A stretch of 64,000 bases of DNA, taken from NCBI GenBank assembly GCA_963709765.1, contig CAVPXL010000004.1, positions 62,001 to 126,000 on the forward strand, read 5' to 3'. The translations under genes were made by a program, and so were the position numbers. Position 1 is the stretch's first letter; every line of letters begins with the position of its first letter. The DNA comes from Roseitranquillus sp963709765 (GTDB taxonomy: Bacteria > Pseudomonadota > Alphaproteobacteria > Rhodobacterales > Rhodobacteraceae). Shown in pieces: positions 45,682 to 55,962 of the stretch. A model generated the notes under the pieces. It searched no databases. It was given only the letters and a program-made list of their open reading frames with translations, and was not told the DNA's origin.

Positions 45682-48343
45682 TCAGGCGTTCTCAATCACC
45701 CGTTCGGCCGCTGCGATCGCGGCGTCCGCGTTGGTTGCGTCTTTGCCACCGCCCTGCGCCAGATCGGGGCGTCCGCCGCCCCCCTTGCCGCCCAGCTCGC
45801 CCACGGCGGCGCGAACGAGGTCGACGGCGGACACGCGGTCCACCAGATCCCGGGTCACGCCGGCCGCGACCGCCGCCTTGCCGCCGGCATCGGCGATCAG
45901 CAACACCGCGCCTGATCCGAGCCGCGCCTTGTGCTCGTCAACGAGGGCAGGCAGATCCCGCCCCGAAACACCGGCCAGCACCTGGCTCACGAACGCAACT
46001 CCGCCCACCTCGCGGGAGGCCTGGGGTGCGCCCGATGCGCCACCGGACATGGCGAGGTCGCGGCGCAATTGCGCGACTTCGTTCTGCAAAGCCCGACGCT
46101 CGTCCAGCAGGGCCTGCACTCGTTCGGCCAATTGCCCCGGCTGCGCCTTCAGGGCCGCCGCCGCCGCGTTCATCTGCTCGATCTGGGAGGCCACGTAGCG
46201 CCGCGCCCCTTCACCGGTGAGCGCCTCGACGCGCCGGATGCCTGCCGCGGACGCACTGTCGCCTAGGGCCACGAAAAGACCGATGTCGCCGGTACGCCGC
46301 ACATGGGTTCCGCCGCATAGCTCGATCGAATACGTCTGCCCATCCGGCCCCTTGCCGGTTTCGGCATCGCCCATCGAGACCACCCGGACCTCGTCCCCGT
46401 ACTTTCTCGCCGAAAAGCGCCTGGGCGCCTATCCCGCGGGCCTCATCCGGCGTCATGATCCGCGTCTCGACTGGCGCGTTCTGTCTGATATAGGCGTTCA
46501 CCTCGTCCTCGACCCGCTCCAGCTCCCCGGGCGTCAGCGCCTTCGTATGGCTGAAATCGAAGCGCAACCTGTCGGCCGCGTTCAGCGACCCCCGCTGCGC
46601 GACATGCGGCCCGAGCGCCTTCCGGAGTGCCTCGTGCAGCAGATGCGTCGCCGAATGGTTGGCGCGGATTGCCGTACGCCGAGCATGATCCACCTCGAGC
46701 TTCGCGCCCTGCCCGACCTCCACAATCCCTTCGTTCACCTCGGCATGGTGGATGAAGACCCCGGCGCTTTTCTTCGTGTCGGTTATCGTGGCCCGTCCGG
46801 TCTCGGTCGCGAGCCAGCCGCTGTCACCGACCTGGCCGCCCGCTTCCGCGTAGAACGGCGTCTGGTTGGTGACGACGAGTACCGACTTGCCTGCCGGCGC
46901 GCTTTCGACACGCTGGCCATCAGCGACAAGCGCCACGATCTGGCCCTCGGCCTGTTCGGTATCATAGCCAAGAAACTCGGTGACCCCGGCCTCGTCCGCG
47001 ATGTCGAACCAGATGCTGGCATCGGCCTTCTCACCGGATCCGGCCCAGGCAGCCCGCGCCTTGGCCCGCTGTTCGCCCATCGCGGCGTTGAACGCGTTGA
47101 TATCGACACCGCGTCCCTTCTCGCGCAGCGCGTCCTGCGTGAGATCGAGCGGGAAGCCAAAGGTGTCGTACAGGCGGAACGCTGCCTCGCCCGGAAGATC
47201 GGCGCCTTCCGGAACGCGGTCCAGCTCGTCCTCGAGCAGCCGAAGACCCCGCTCCAAGGTCTGGCGGAACCGCGTCTCCTCCAGCTTGAGCGTCTCCTCG
47301 ATCATCGGACGGGCCCGCGACAATTCGGGATATGCCTGCCCCATCTGTCCGACGAGTGCCGGAACAAGACGATGCATCAGCGGGTCCTGCGCTCCCAGAA
47401 GGTGGGCATGACGCATGGCGCGGCGCATGATCCGCCGCAAGACGTAGCCGCGCCCTTCGTTCGACGGCATCACCCCGTCGGCGATGAGAAACGAGGTCGA
47501 GCGCAGGTGGTCGGCCACGACCCGGTGATGCACGCGCCCCGGCCCGTCCGGATCGGTCGAGGTCGCATGCGCACTCGCTTCGATCAGGCTGCGCATGAGG
47601 TCGGTGTCGTAATTGTCGTGCTTGCCCTGCAACAATGCGCCGATCCGCTCAAGGCCCATGCCGGTATCGATCGACTGGTTCGGCAGGTCGCGGCGGGTTC
47701 CGTCTTCGAACTGCTCGTATTGCATGAAGACGAGGTTCCAGATCTCGATGAACCGGTCGCCATCCTCGTCCGGAGACCCCGGAGGGCCGCCGGCGATACC
47801 GGGGCCGTGGTCGTAGAATATCTCCGAGGACGGACCGCAGGGGCCCGTCGGGCCCATCATCCAGAAGTTGTCGTCGGTGGGAATGCGGATAATGCGCTCG
47901 TCCGGCAGACCCGCGTACTTCTTCCAGATCGCTGCGGCCTCGTCGTCGGTGTGATAGACCGTGACCAGCAGTCGATCGGCCGAAATCCCGTATTCCTTGG
48001 TGATCAGGTCCCAGGCAAAGGGGATCGCCGCGTCCTTGAAATAGTCGCCGAAGCTGAAATTGCCGAGCATCTCGAAGAAGGTATGGTGCCGTGCCGTATA
48101 GCCCACATTGTCGAGATCGTTATGCTTGCCGCCGGCCCGCACGCATTTCTGGGCGCTGGTGGCCCGGGCGTACTCCCGCGTCTCGACGCCGGTAAAGAGG
48201 TTCTTGAACTGGACCATGCCCGAATTGACGAACATCAATGTCGGATCGTTGCGCGGGACGAGGGGCGAACTCGGTACAACCGCGTGATCATTCTTCGCGA
48301 AGAAATCGAGGAACGTCGTTCGGATTTCGTTGAGGCTGGGCAT
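45682..48343 (-). CDS. alaS: alanyl-tRNA synthetase (frame broken by one extra base)
   Basis: Charges tRNA-Ala; essential. The catalytic part is clear (HHTFFEMLGNFSFGDYFK, DDNFWMMGPTGPCGPSSEIF), as are the editing domain (NHSATHLLHEALRKALG) and, in the second fragment, the zinc/editing CGGTH in SIELCGGTHVRRTG, with the DHHA1-type C-terminus. The first frame goes wrong after QALFGEK. The second begins at 46383 with VSMGDAETGKG. Removing one base of the three at 46403-46405 restores GEKYGDEVRVVSMGDAE and an 886-residue protein of normal length. The start MPSLNEIRTTFLDFF at 48343 is standard. Because the gene is essential, a sequence error is the likeliest reason. Confidence 0.92.
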
Positions 48344-48771
48344 GTGAGGCGTCCGGCGCGATTTCGTGACGCTCCCGTTTAGCTTTGCCCTCGACGGCTG
48401 TCCACCGGCCAGCGCCGACGGCGCACCCCGGGTCACATGGCGCCCGCGCGGGCCCTGGCTGTTACTGGTGGACCGGTCCCGATCGGCCGTCGTCAGGGCG
48501 ACGCAGCGCCGCCGCAATCCGGCCTTCGACGCCGGCGATCCTTCGCACACGGCGGATCAATTTCCCGGCGACACCGACCCGGGGCAATCCGGTCGAAAAA
48601 TCGTCACGAAGACTGAGCCTGTACATGACCCTGGGCCAGGCGACCCGCTGATCGCATCACCGCTCGAGGGCACCCGTCTCCGCAGGTTCCCGCTCCCAAG
48701 CGGATAACAACGGCAGCCCTTCGTCGCGAAGGACCGCCGCCATCAGGAAATTCGCTTCGCCCGGCCAGCGA
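48344..48771. other. gap between recA and alaS
   Basis: About 430 bases with no supported gene. It should hold the alaS promoter. A small stem CCTTCG-TCG-CGAAGG at 48718-48732 lies about 40 bases after the recA stop and might contribute to termination. Short open frames here look like chance in GC-rich DNA. Confidence 0.4.
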
Positions 48772-49842
48772 TCAGCCTTCGAGCACTTCGTCCGTCTCCC
48801 CAGGCCCCATGTCGAATTCAAGCCCATGGGCGGCGCGGATCTTGTCCTCGATCGCCAACGCGATGCGTGGGTTGTCCCGCAGAAATTGCTTCGCGTTCTC
48901 ACGGCCCTGGCCCACACGCTCGTCACCGTAGGAGAACCACGAACCCGATTTCTCGACGACGCCGGCTTTCACGCCGAGATCGATCAACTCGCCCATCTTC
49001 GAGATGCCTTCGCCGTACATGATGTCGAACTCGACCTGCTTGAACGGCGGCGCGACCTTGTTCTTGACGACCTTGACGCGGGTGGCGTTGCCCACGACTT
49101 CGTCACGGTCCTTGATCGAGCCGATACGGCGGATGTCGAGGCGCACCGAGGAGTAGAACTTGAGCGCATTGCCGCCCGTGGTGGTCTCGGGCGAGCCGAA
49201 CATCACGCCGATCTTCATGCGGATCTGGTTGATGAAGATCACGGTGCAGCGCGACCGGCTGATGGACCCGGTCAGCTTGCGCATGGCCTGGCTCATCAGG
49301 CGAGCTTGCGCGCCCACCTGAGCATCACCCATGTCACCCTCGAGTTCGGCCTTGGGCGTCAGCGCCGCCACGGAATCGACGACCACCATCGAGACCGCGC
49401 CGGACCGCACCAGCGTATCGACGATTTCCAGCGCCTGCTCACCCGTGTCGGGCTGAGAAATCAGAAGCTCGTCGAGGTTCACGCCGAGCTTCCTGGCGTA
49501 TTGCGGGTCCAGCGCGTGTTCGGCGTCCACGAACGCGCATACACCGCCCTTCTTCTGTTCTTCTGCGACACAGTGCAGCGTCAGCGTCGTCTTGCCCGAG
49601 CTTTCAGGCCCGTAGATCTCGACGATGCGCCCCTTGGGAATGCCACCGATGCCGAGCGCGATGTCGAGGCCAAGGGAGCCCGTCGATGTCGCCTCGATCT
49701 CGGCTACCGGGTTGTCGGCGCCGAGCCTCATGATGGAGCCCTTGCCGAATTGCCGCTCGATCTGGGAAAGGGCGCTGTCGAGCGCCTTCTGCTTGTCCAT
49801 GCTGCGCTTGTCCGTGATGTCGAGAAGGTTCGCGATGGCCAT
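48772..49842 (-). CDS. recA: recombinase RecA
   Basis: Central DNA repair and recombination protein, also the co-protease for LexA. The 356-residue chain starts MAIANLLDI, then KQKALDSALSQIERQFGKGS. It has Walker A GPESSGKTTL, the MAW-like VDAEHALDP, loop L1/L2 (QALEIVDTLVRSG, NQIRMKIGVMFGSPETTTGGNALKFY) and an acidic C-terminus (FDMGPGETDEVLEG). The ATG at 49842 has AAGGAGG 11 bases upstream; ATG 49800 is a weaker alternative. An SOS-like box lies about 80 bases upstream. Confidence 0.97.
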   Translation of the reverse strand: MAIANLLDITDKRSMDKQKALDSALSQIERQFGKGSIMRLGADNPVAEIEATSTGSLGLDIALGIGGIPKGRIVEIYGPESSGKTTLTLHCVAEEQKKGGVCAFVDAEHALDPQYARKLGVNLDELLISQPDTGEQALEIVDTLVRSGAVSMVVVDSVAALTPKAELEGDMGDAQVGAQARLMSQAMRKLTGSISRSRCTVIFINQIRMKIGVMFGSPETTTGGNALKFYSSVRLDIRRIGSIKDRDEVVGNATRVKVVKNKVAPPFKQVEFDIMYGEGISKMGELIDLGVKAGVVEKSGSWFSYGDERVGQGRENAKQFLRDNPRIALAIEDKIRAAHGLEFDMGPGETDEVLEG

Positions 49843-49923
49843 GAGCCTGGGCCTCCTTATTCCATAGTCGCGCCGAAGCGGCAATGCGATGCCGTGATGC
49901 GCTGCCGTCTCGCACACCTATGG

Positions 49924-49938
49924 GACCAAAACGAGAAC
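49924..49938 (-). promoter_or_regulatory. candidate LexA (SOS) box of recA
   Basis: On the minus strand GTTC-N7-GGTC, one base off the GTTC-N7-GTTC box used by LexA in Rhodobacter and other alphaproteobacteria. It is 81 bases before the recA start, a sensible place for control. One mismatch keeps confidence moderate. Confidence 0.5.
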
Positions 49939-50009
49939 AACTCAAATGAAATCTTAGTGGCTTCGTTAACGACCGCGCCCGTGAGCGGCTTGCCTGCGCC
50001 GGGTTCGGA

Positions 50010-52341
50010 TCAGAGACGGTTGATCTGGGCGTGAACCGTCTCGGTCAGCTCCTTGAGCGAGAACGGCTTGGGCAGGAAGATCGAATTGGGGAACTTGGAC
50101 TGGCTGTCCTCCAGACTGTCCTCGGCGTATCCCGAAACGAAGACCACGCGCGTGTCGGGGCGTTTCTCGAGCGCCTTCTTGACCCAGGTCGGACCGTCCA
50201 TGCCGGGCATCACCACATCCGTGACGAAAACGTCCACGTGCAACGTGTTGTCCTCGAGCAGCTTCAGGGCTTCCTCGGCATTCTCGGCTTCCAGAACCGT
50301 GTAGCCCCGCATCCGCAGCGCGCGGCTGGCAAAAGCCCTGACGGGTGCCTCGTCCTCGACCAGCAGGACCAGCCCGTCGCCTTGGGCAACCGGCGCCTCG
50401 GCTTCCTTGACCTTGCGCTCGGGCGCCTCGACCGGCGCCTCGTGGGCCGGGAAGTAGAGCGAAAAGGTCGTGCCTTCGCCCACAACGCTGTCGGCAAAGA
50501 TGAACCCGCCGGTCTGCTTGACGATGCCATAGGCCGTGGACAGGCCCAGACCGGTCCCCTCGCCCGTCCTCTTGGTCGTGTAGAACGGCTCGAAGATCTT
50601 GCCGAGCTTGTCGGCGGGGATGCCCACCCCCTGATCGGAGACGCGGACCACCATCCACTCGCCTGCGGGCACCGCCGCGCGGTCGCGCATGAGCGGCTCG
50701 GTCAGCATCACGGTCTCCGTGGAAATGGTGATCTCGCCGCCATTGACCATCGCGTCGCGGGCATTGACCACGAGGTTCATGATGACCTGCTCGAGCTGCC
50801 GCTTGTCCGCGCGGATCATCTTGTGTTCCAGGTCGTGGTTCACGGTCAGGCGCACCTTCTCGCCCACGAGCCGGTTCAGAAGATGCGTCAGGTCCGAAAG
50901 ACTGTCCCGCATGTCAAGGAGTTGCGGCTGGAGGTTCTGCTTCCGGCTGAAGGCGAGCAACTGCCCGACGAGGCTCGCGGCACGGTTCGCGTTCTGCGCG
51001 ATCTGGGCGAGATCCGCGTAATCCGGATCACCTTCATCGCGCTTCATCAGCAACAGGTCGCAATGCCCGCTGATTGCCGTGAGGAGATTGTTGAAATCAT
51101 GCGCCACGCCGCCTGCCAGCTGGCCGATCGCCTGCATCTTCTGGCTCTGGACGAATTGCGCTTCGAGCGTCTTCAGTTCGGTGGCGTCGTTCAGCACGGC
51201 GACAAGAGAGACGTCTGCGCCCTCCTCCACCCGACCCAGGGTGATCTGCAGATAGACCTCCTTGCTCGGCCGCGAAGCCTGGACAACTTCAGGGCGGTTC
51301 AACCCGCGCCCCTCGACGGCATCGGCCAACCATTCCCCGATTGGGCGGCCAAGACCCTCGACCAGCGAGGAAAGCGGTGCTCCAACGGCCATCGGGTCGT
51401 CCAGCAGGTCGCGCGCCAGCCGGTTTGCCATCTGCACTTCGCCCGAGCGCGCGATCTTGAGCAGCGGCACCGGCAGCGCATCGAAGAGCGCCCAGGCGGG
51501 CTCCCCCTGAACGGCGCGCGACGGCAGAAGGTAGACCTCCCGCCGGTCTTCCATCTCGACCACATGCACGAGGCGCTGGACACTTCCCGTGCGCGTGCGG
51601 ATGTCGTGCGCCTCGCCGGGGCGGATCGGCCAGTCCTCGATCAGGGACTCGAGCGTCCGGACCCGGTTGCTGACGATCTTTTCCGCCGCGGCGTTGATGC
51701 TGATGATCGCACCCGTCTTGGAGGCCACGATCATCGGCAGAGAGATGCTGCGACCGTCTGTGCCCCGAGACCCCTGACCACCGGATTCCAGACGCCAGAG
51801 ATAGGTGCTCTGGCCCACACGATGGGTCGTCAGGCGCAGCATTTCTCGCCGCAACAGGACGTCCTCATGCGCGGCGCCCGCCTTGTCGGCCTGCTCCCGC
51901 AGCCTCGTCACCACCGCGGCGGGCGCGGCGAAAAGGCCATCGAGCAGACGCGCGATCGATCCGCCGTCATTGCCGCCGAACTGGGCGCTGGCGGCCGGAT
52001 TGCGATATGTCACGAAATCCGCTGGATTCGGTCATGATCGCGGGCGTGGCCTCACCGTCGATCAGGCCGACCACGATGTTGCGCAGGCGTTGCTCGCTGC
52101 GGCGCCGCCAGATCCCCATCAGCCAGACGAGCCCGGCCGTCGCCGCGCAAGCCAGTCCAGCCGCCAGAACCAGGACCGCCGCCACCGGCAGCGGAATCAG
52201 GAAGGCGCCGAACACAAGCACGAGCGCGAGAACGGCCAGCGGCCGCACCGATGGCAACAGCGCGAAAGCCGACTTGGTCATCGGATGAGGATCGAGAGCG
52301 GGATAGGTCAAGGACTGGGCCTCGTTCGAGGGGCTACGCAT
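50010..52341 (-). CDS. cckA: CckA-like hybrid histidine kinase (frame broken by one extra base)
   Basis: Hybrid kinase/phosphatase at the top of the ChpT-CtrA pathway controlling motility and cell-cycle genes. Two membrane spans are coded in the first fragment (LAVLALVLVFGAFLIPLPVAAVLVLAAGL, TAGLVWLMGI). It is followed by PAS-like segments, the phosphoacceptor His near residue 414 in GGVAHDFNNLL, the ATPase N/G boxes (NLVVNARDAM, GTGLGLSTAYGI) and a receiver with VFVTDVVMPGMDG. The membrane part ends in TESSGF. Deleting one of the three A at 52015-52017 joins it to VTYRNPAAS, giving 776 residues. Start at 52341 is less certain; 52281 is an alternative. As written, only the soluble part from 52013 is continuous. 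Confidence 0.88.
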
Positions 52342-52445
52342 TGGCGCTGCAGCGAAAGAACGTGCGGCGGCCACGCCACCTTCCGCACTGCGCCTTAACG
52401 TGAACTTAATAGCCAACAAACGTGGCGCGACAACCTCGGAGATTG

Positions 52446-53615
52446 TCAATCCGGCGAATTCAGCAACCCGAGGTAGAAGCCATCCCCGCCGTCGAGCGGT
52501 GTGAACTGACGCTCGGCTCCGCACGTCCAGCCTGCGTTCCGGCCGAGGAACGCGCGCACGGCCTCGGCATTCTCCTCCGCCAGAAGGCTGCAGGTGATGT
52601 AGGCGACCGTGCCGCTCCTGCCGACGAGACTGGCGGCCTGATCCAGCAATCGCCCCTGGATTTCCGTCAACTCGCCAAGGCGGTCCGCTGTCAGACGCCA
52701 CTTGGCTTCGGGCGAGCGGCGCCAGGCACCGCTTCCCGAACAGGGCGCATCCACGACCACGACGTCATAGGGCGCATGGCGGTCGCTCGTGCCCGGCGAT
52801 AATATGGTGACCTTTGCCCCGGCCTTTCCGGCCCGCGCCGGTATGTCGCTCATCCGGGCCGCATCCAGATCGTGCGCGAAGAACCGGCCATCCACCCGGC
52901 CAGCCAGCGCGAGTGTCTTGCCGCCGCCCCCGGCACAAAGATCGAGCACCGTCGCACCCTCCGCCAGCGGGATCAGATCGGGCACCGCCTGGCTTGCCGC
53001 ATCCTGCAGCTCGACGAGGCCCGCGTCATAGGCCGCCGACCTGCCCACCGCGCGGGCATTCCCGGTGATCTCGAGGGCGGTCGGCGACAGCGCATGGCGC
53101 CGCGCCGCGATCCCGTCTTCCGACAGACGAAGAATGGCGTCGTCGACCGTCCCCCGCCGCAGGTTGACCCGGACGAACACCGGCGCACGGTCCCGCAACG
53201 CCACCAGAACAGGACCGGCGAGACCCCCCAGACTCGCCTCGAACCGCGGGAGCAGCCAGTCCGGGCAGTCAAGGTCGCGCGCCGGATCGGACCCTTGCGG
53301 CACATGCTCCCGCTCCGCCGCCGTGAGCGGCAGCGGAGCGTAGCCTTCGCCGGTGAATACGGTGTCCGGGTCTGTTCCGGCAGAGCGCAAGGCGCCGAGC
53401 ATCAGGCCGCGTCCGCTCTCGTCTCCGCCCATGGCCGCGTAGGAACGCCGCCGTCGCAGGGCATCGAAGACCAGGTCCCGCACGGCCTCGCGGTCACGCG
53501 ATCCGGCAAAGCGGCTCGCCCGCGCCCATCGCAGAAGCGTCCTTTCGGCCGGCGCTCCGGCCAGAACCTGATCCAGAACGTCGACGGCAGCGGCGACACG
53601 GGCCGCCGGCGTCAT
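52446..53615 (-). CDS. rsmB: 16S rRNA (cytosine-C5) methyltransferase RsmB-like
   Basis: S-adenosylmethionine-dependent rRNA methyltransferase of 389 residues. The NusB-like N-terminal helical domain covers about 1-130; the catalytic domain has ATVLDLCAGGGGKTLALA (SAM site), VVVDAPCSGSGAWRR (catalytic Cys region) and YITCSLL (second Cys). RsmB modifies C967 of 16S rRNA; some Rhodobacterales versions are called only RsmB/NOP family. The start overlaps the end of guaB by four bases (ATGA), so the two are coupled. Confidence 0.9.
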   Translation of the reverse strand: MTPAARVAAAVDVLDQVLAGAPAERTLLRWARASRFAGSRDREAVRDLVFDALRRRRSYAAMGGDESGRGLMLGALRSAGTDPDTVFTGEGYAPLPLTAAEREHVPQGSDPARDLDCPDWLLPRFEASLGGLAGPVLVALRDRAPVFVRVNLRRGTVDDAILRLSEDGIAARRHALSPTALEITGNARAVGRSAAYDAGLVELQDAASQAVPDLIPLAEGATVLDLCAGGGGKTLALAGRVDGRFFAHDLDAARMSDIPARAGKAGAKVTILSPGTSDRHAPYDVVVVDAPCSGSGAWRRSPEAKWRLTADRLGELTEIQGRLLDQAASLVGRSGTVAYITCSLLAEENAEAVRAFLGRNAGWTCGAERQFTPLDGGDGFYLGLLNSPD

Positions 53616-55060
53616 GAACCGCGGTAGTTCGGGCTTTCGCGCGTGATCTGCACGTCATGGACGTGACTCTCCCGCAGGCCCGACCCGCTGATCCGCACGA
53701 AGCTGCACTTGCCGCGCATCTCTGCGACGGTGGCGCAGCCGGTATATCCCATCGCCGCCCGCAGACCCCCGACCAGCTGGTGGATCACCGCGCTGGCCGC
53801 GCCCTTGTAGGGAACCTGTCCCTCGATCCCTTCGGGAACCAGCTTGTCGGATGCCGCATCCTTCTGGAAATACCGGTCGGCGGAGCCGCGCGCCATCGCG
53901 CCCAGACTTCCCATGCCGCGGTAAGTCTTGAAGCTACGGCCTTGATAAAGAATGACTTCCCCCGGGCTCTCATCGGTCCCGGCGATCATCGAGCCGACCA
54001 TGGCCGACGAGGCACCCGCCGCGATGGCCTTGGCGAAATCACCAGAGAACTTGATTCCGCCATCGGCGATCACCGGCACGTCGCCCGCGCCCTCGGCGCA
54101 GTCGAGGATCGCGGTGAGCTGCGGCACGCCGACGCCCGCGACGACGCGCGTCGTGCAGATCGACCCGGGCCCGATCCCGACCTTGATCGCGTCGGCGCCC
54201 GAACCGATCAGCGCCCGCGTCGCTTCGCCCGTCGCCACGTTGCCCGCGATGATCTGAACCGCGTTCGACAGCTTCTTGGCGCGCTCGACCGCGCGCGCCA
54301 CGCCTTCGCTGTGACCGTGGGCGGTGTCGATCACGATCACGTCCACGCCCGCGTCCACCAGCGCTTCCGACCGCTCCAGCCCCGCATCGCCGACCGTGGT
54401 GGCCGCGGCGACCCGCAGCCGGCCCAGCTCGTCCTTGCAGGCATGGGGGTTCAACACCGCCTGTTCGCTGTCCTTGAGCGTCAGCAGGCCGGTCAGCTTG
54501 CCTTGCCCGTCCGTCACCAGCAGCTTCTCGATCCGCCGCGCCTTCATCAGGCTGCGCGCCTCGTCGAGGTCCGCCGGCTCGGTCAGCATGGCGAGATTGT
54601 CGGACGTCATCATCACCTTCACCGGCGTCGCGTCGTCCTCGGCAAAGCGCATGTCGCGATTGGTGACGATCCCCACGACCCGGCCGGACCCGTCGACCAC
54701 GGGAAACCCGGTCACGTTGTAACGCGCCTGCAGCGCCTTGGCGTCGGCCAGCGTCTGGTCCGCGGTCAGCGTGATCGGGGAATAGACGATGCCGCTCTCG
54801 AACCGCTTGACGCGCCGCACCTCCGCCGCCTGCTCGCCGATCGAGAGGTTCCGGTGAATGACCCCCACGCCCCCCGCCTGCGCCATGGCAATCGCCATGC
54901 GGGATTCGGTCACGGTGTCCATGGCCGATGAAATCAGCGGGATGTTCATGGCGATCTGCCGCGTCAGCCAGGTCCGCGTGTCGGCCGTCGAGGGCAAGAC
55001 GGCAGAGGCGGCAGGCACAAGCAGGACGTCGTCGAACGTCAGAGCCTCGCGGATCTGCAT
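53612..55060 (-). CDS. guaB: IMP dehydrogenase
   Basis: First step of GMP synthesis, oxidising IMP to XMP with NAD. The 482-residue protein has the TIM barrel with catalytic Cys302 in GPGSICTTRVVAGVGVPQ. Two CBS domains are inserted at about 95-215 (VVDGSGRVVGIVTNRD, LVTDGQGKLTGLLT), and the flap YFQKDAASDKLVPEGIEG follows. The ATG at 55060 gives MQIREALTFDDVLLVP, the normal start. rsmB follows with a four-base overlap. Confidence 0.96.
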   Translation of the reverse strand: MQIREALTFDDVLLVPAASAVLPSTADTRTWLTRQIAMNIPLISSAMDTVTESRMAIAMAQAGGVGVIHRNLSIGEQAAEVRRVKRFESGIVYSPITLTADQTLADAKALQARYNVTGFPVVDGSGRVVGIVTNRDMRFAEDDATPVKVMMTSDNLAMLTEPADLDEARSLMKARRIEKLLVTDGQGKLTGLLTLKDSEQAVLNPHACKDELGRLRVAAATTVGDAGLERSEALVDAGVDVIVIDTAHGHSEGVARAVERAKKLSNAVQIIAGNVATGEATRALIGSGADAIKVGIGPGSICTTRVVAGVGVPQLTAILDCAEGAGDVPVIADGGIKFSGDFAKAIAAGASSAMVGSMIAGTDESPGEVILYQGRSFKTYRGMGSLGAMARGSADRYFQKDAASDKLVPEGIEGQVPYKGAASAVIHQLVGGLRAAMGYTGCATVAEMRGKCSFVRISGSGLRESHVHDVQITRESPNYRGS

Positions 55061-55130
55061 GGGACTCTCCCCTCGCTGCCTCAGGCGCGTTCTAAAACAC
55101 GGATCGGACGGGGCGGAAAGATCGAAAAGT

Positions 55131-55907
55131 TCAGCGCGTCGCGTCCCGCGCAACCGATGCCAGGTCGCGCAGCCCCTTCGCGAGCGTCGCCACATCGGCG
55201 CCGGTGCCGAGGAAGGTCACGCCCATCCCGGCGTAGCGGCCGATTTCCGTCGGATCGAACGTGATGATGCCAGCCGCCTTGCCGGCCGCGCGGATGCGGG
55301 CGACGCTGTGCTCGATCGCCTCGACGACCTCCGGGGCGTCGGGGCGGCCGGGGTAACCCATGCTGGCGGAGAGGTCGGCCGGCCCGATGAAGACGCAATC
55401 CACCCCTTCGGTGCCCGCGATCGCGTCGATATTCGCGATCGCCTCGCCGCTTTCGGCCTGAACCATCAGGCAGATCTCGGCGTTCGCGGTTGCGGCGTAA
55501 TCGTCGAAATGGCCATACGCGGAGGCGCGCGCGTTTCCTGCGCCCATCCCGCGAATGCCCAGCGGCGGGTAGCGGCTTGCCCGCACGGCCGCTTCGGCCT
55601 GTTCCGCCGTGTCGATCAGGGGGATCAGCAGCGACTGCACCCCGAGATCGAGCACCTGCTTGACAAGATGCGCCTCCCCGACGGGAACGCGCACCACCGG
55701 CGTGGTCGGCGTCCCGGTCATCGCCTGGAGCTGCGACAGGATGAGAGGGATGTCGTTCGGCCCGTGCTCGGCGTCGATCAGGCACCAGTCGAACCCCGCA
55801 TGGGCCGCGATCTCCGCCGCGATCGGGCTGGCCATGCTCAGCCAGACACCGTGCTGCATCCGCCGCTCCGCGAGCGCGGATTTCAACCTGTTCTGCGGTG
55901 CCGGCAT
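55131..55907 (-). CDS. HpcH/HpaI family class II aldolase
   Basis: Metal-dependent pyruvate aldolase of 258 residues, acting on a 2-keto-4-hydroxy acid. Family blocks: FDWCLIDAEHGPND (general base His and acid), PVVRVPVGEAHLVKQVLDLG, the metal-ligand region (AEICLMVQAESGEAI) and CVFIGPADLSASMG. The ATG at 55907, preceded by AGGGAGGG, gives MPAPQNRLKSAL, a better start than the upstream frame. It is on the same strand as guaB and the sugar operon but 50-70 bases from each, so it may be its own unit. Substrate unknown (2-keto-3-deoxy sugar acids are common). Confidence 0.9.
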   Translation of the reverse strand: MPAPQNRLKSALAERRMQHGVWLSMASPIAAEIAAHAGFDWCLIDAEHGPNDIPLILSQLQAMTGTPTTPVVRVPVGEAHLVKQVLDLGVQSLLIPLIDTAEQAEAAVRASRYPPLGIRGMGAGNARASAYGHFDDYAATANAEICLMVQAESGEAIANIDAIAGTEGVDCVFIGPADLSASMGYPGRPDAPEVVEAIEHSVARIRAAGKAAGIITFDPTEIGRYAGMGVTFLGTGADVATLAKGLRDLASVARDATR

Positions 55908-55962
55908 ACGGCCCTCCCTTCTCTGCAACGCACCCCGGCCCCGCGCCGGAGACCGCTTTGCG

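Noticed and set aside
46395..46410. Programmed frameshift in alaS (also considered for the cckA and GntR breaks)
   Set aside because: No slippery heptamer with stem-loop is visible, +1 skipping would be required, and programmed shifts are not known in these families.
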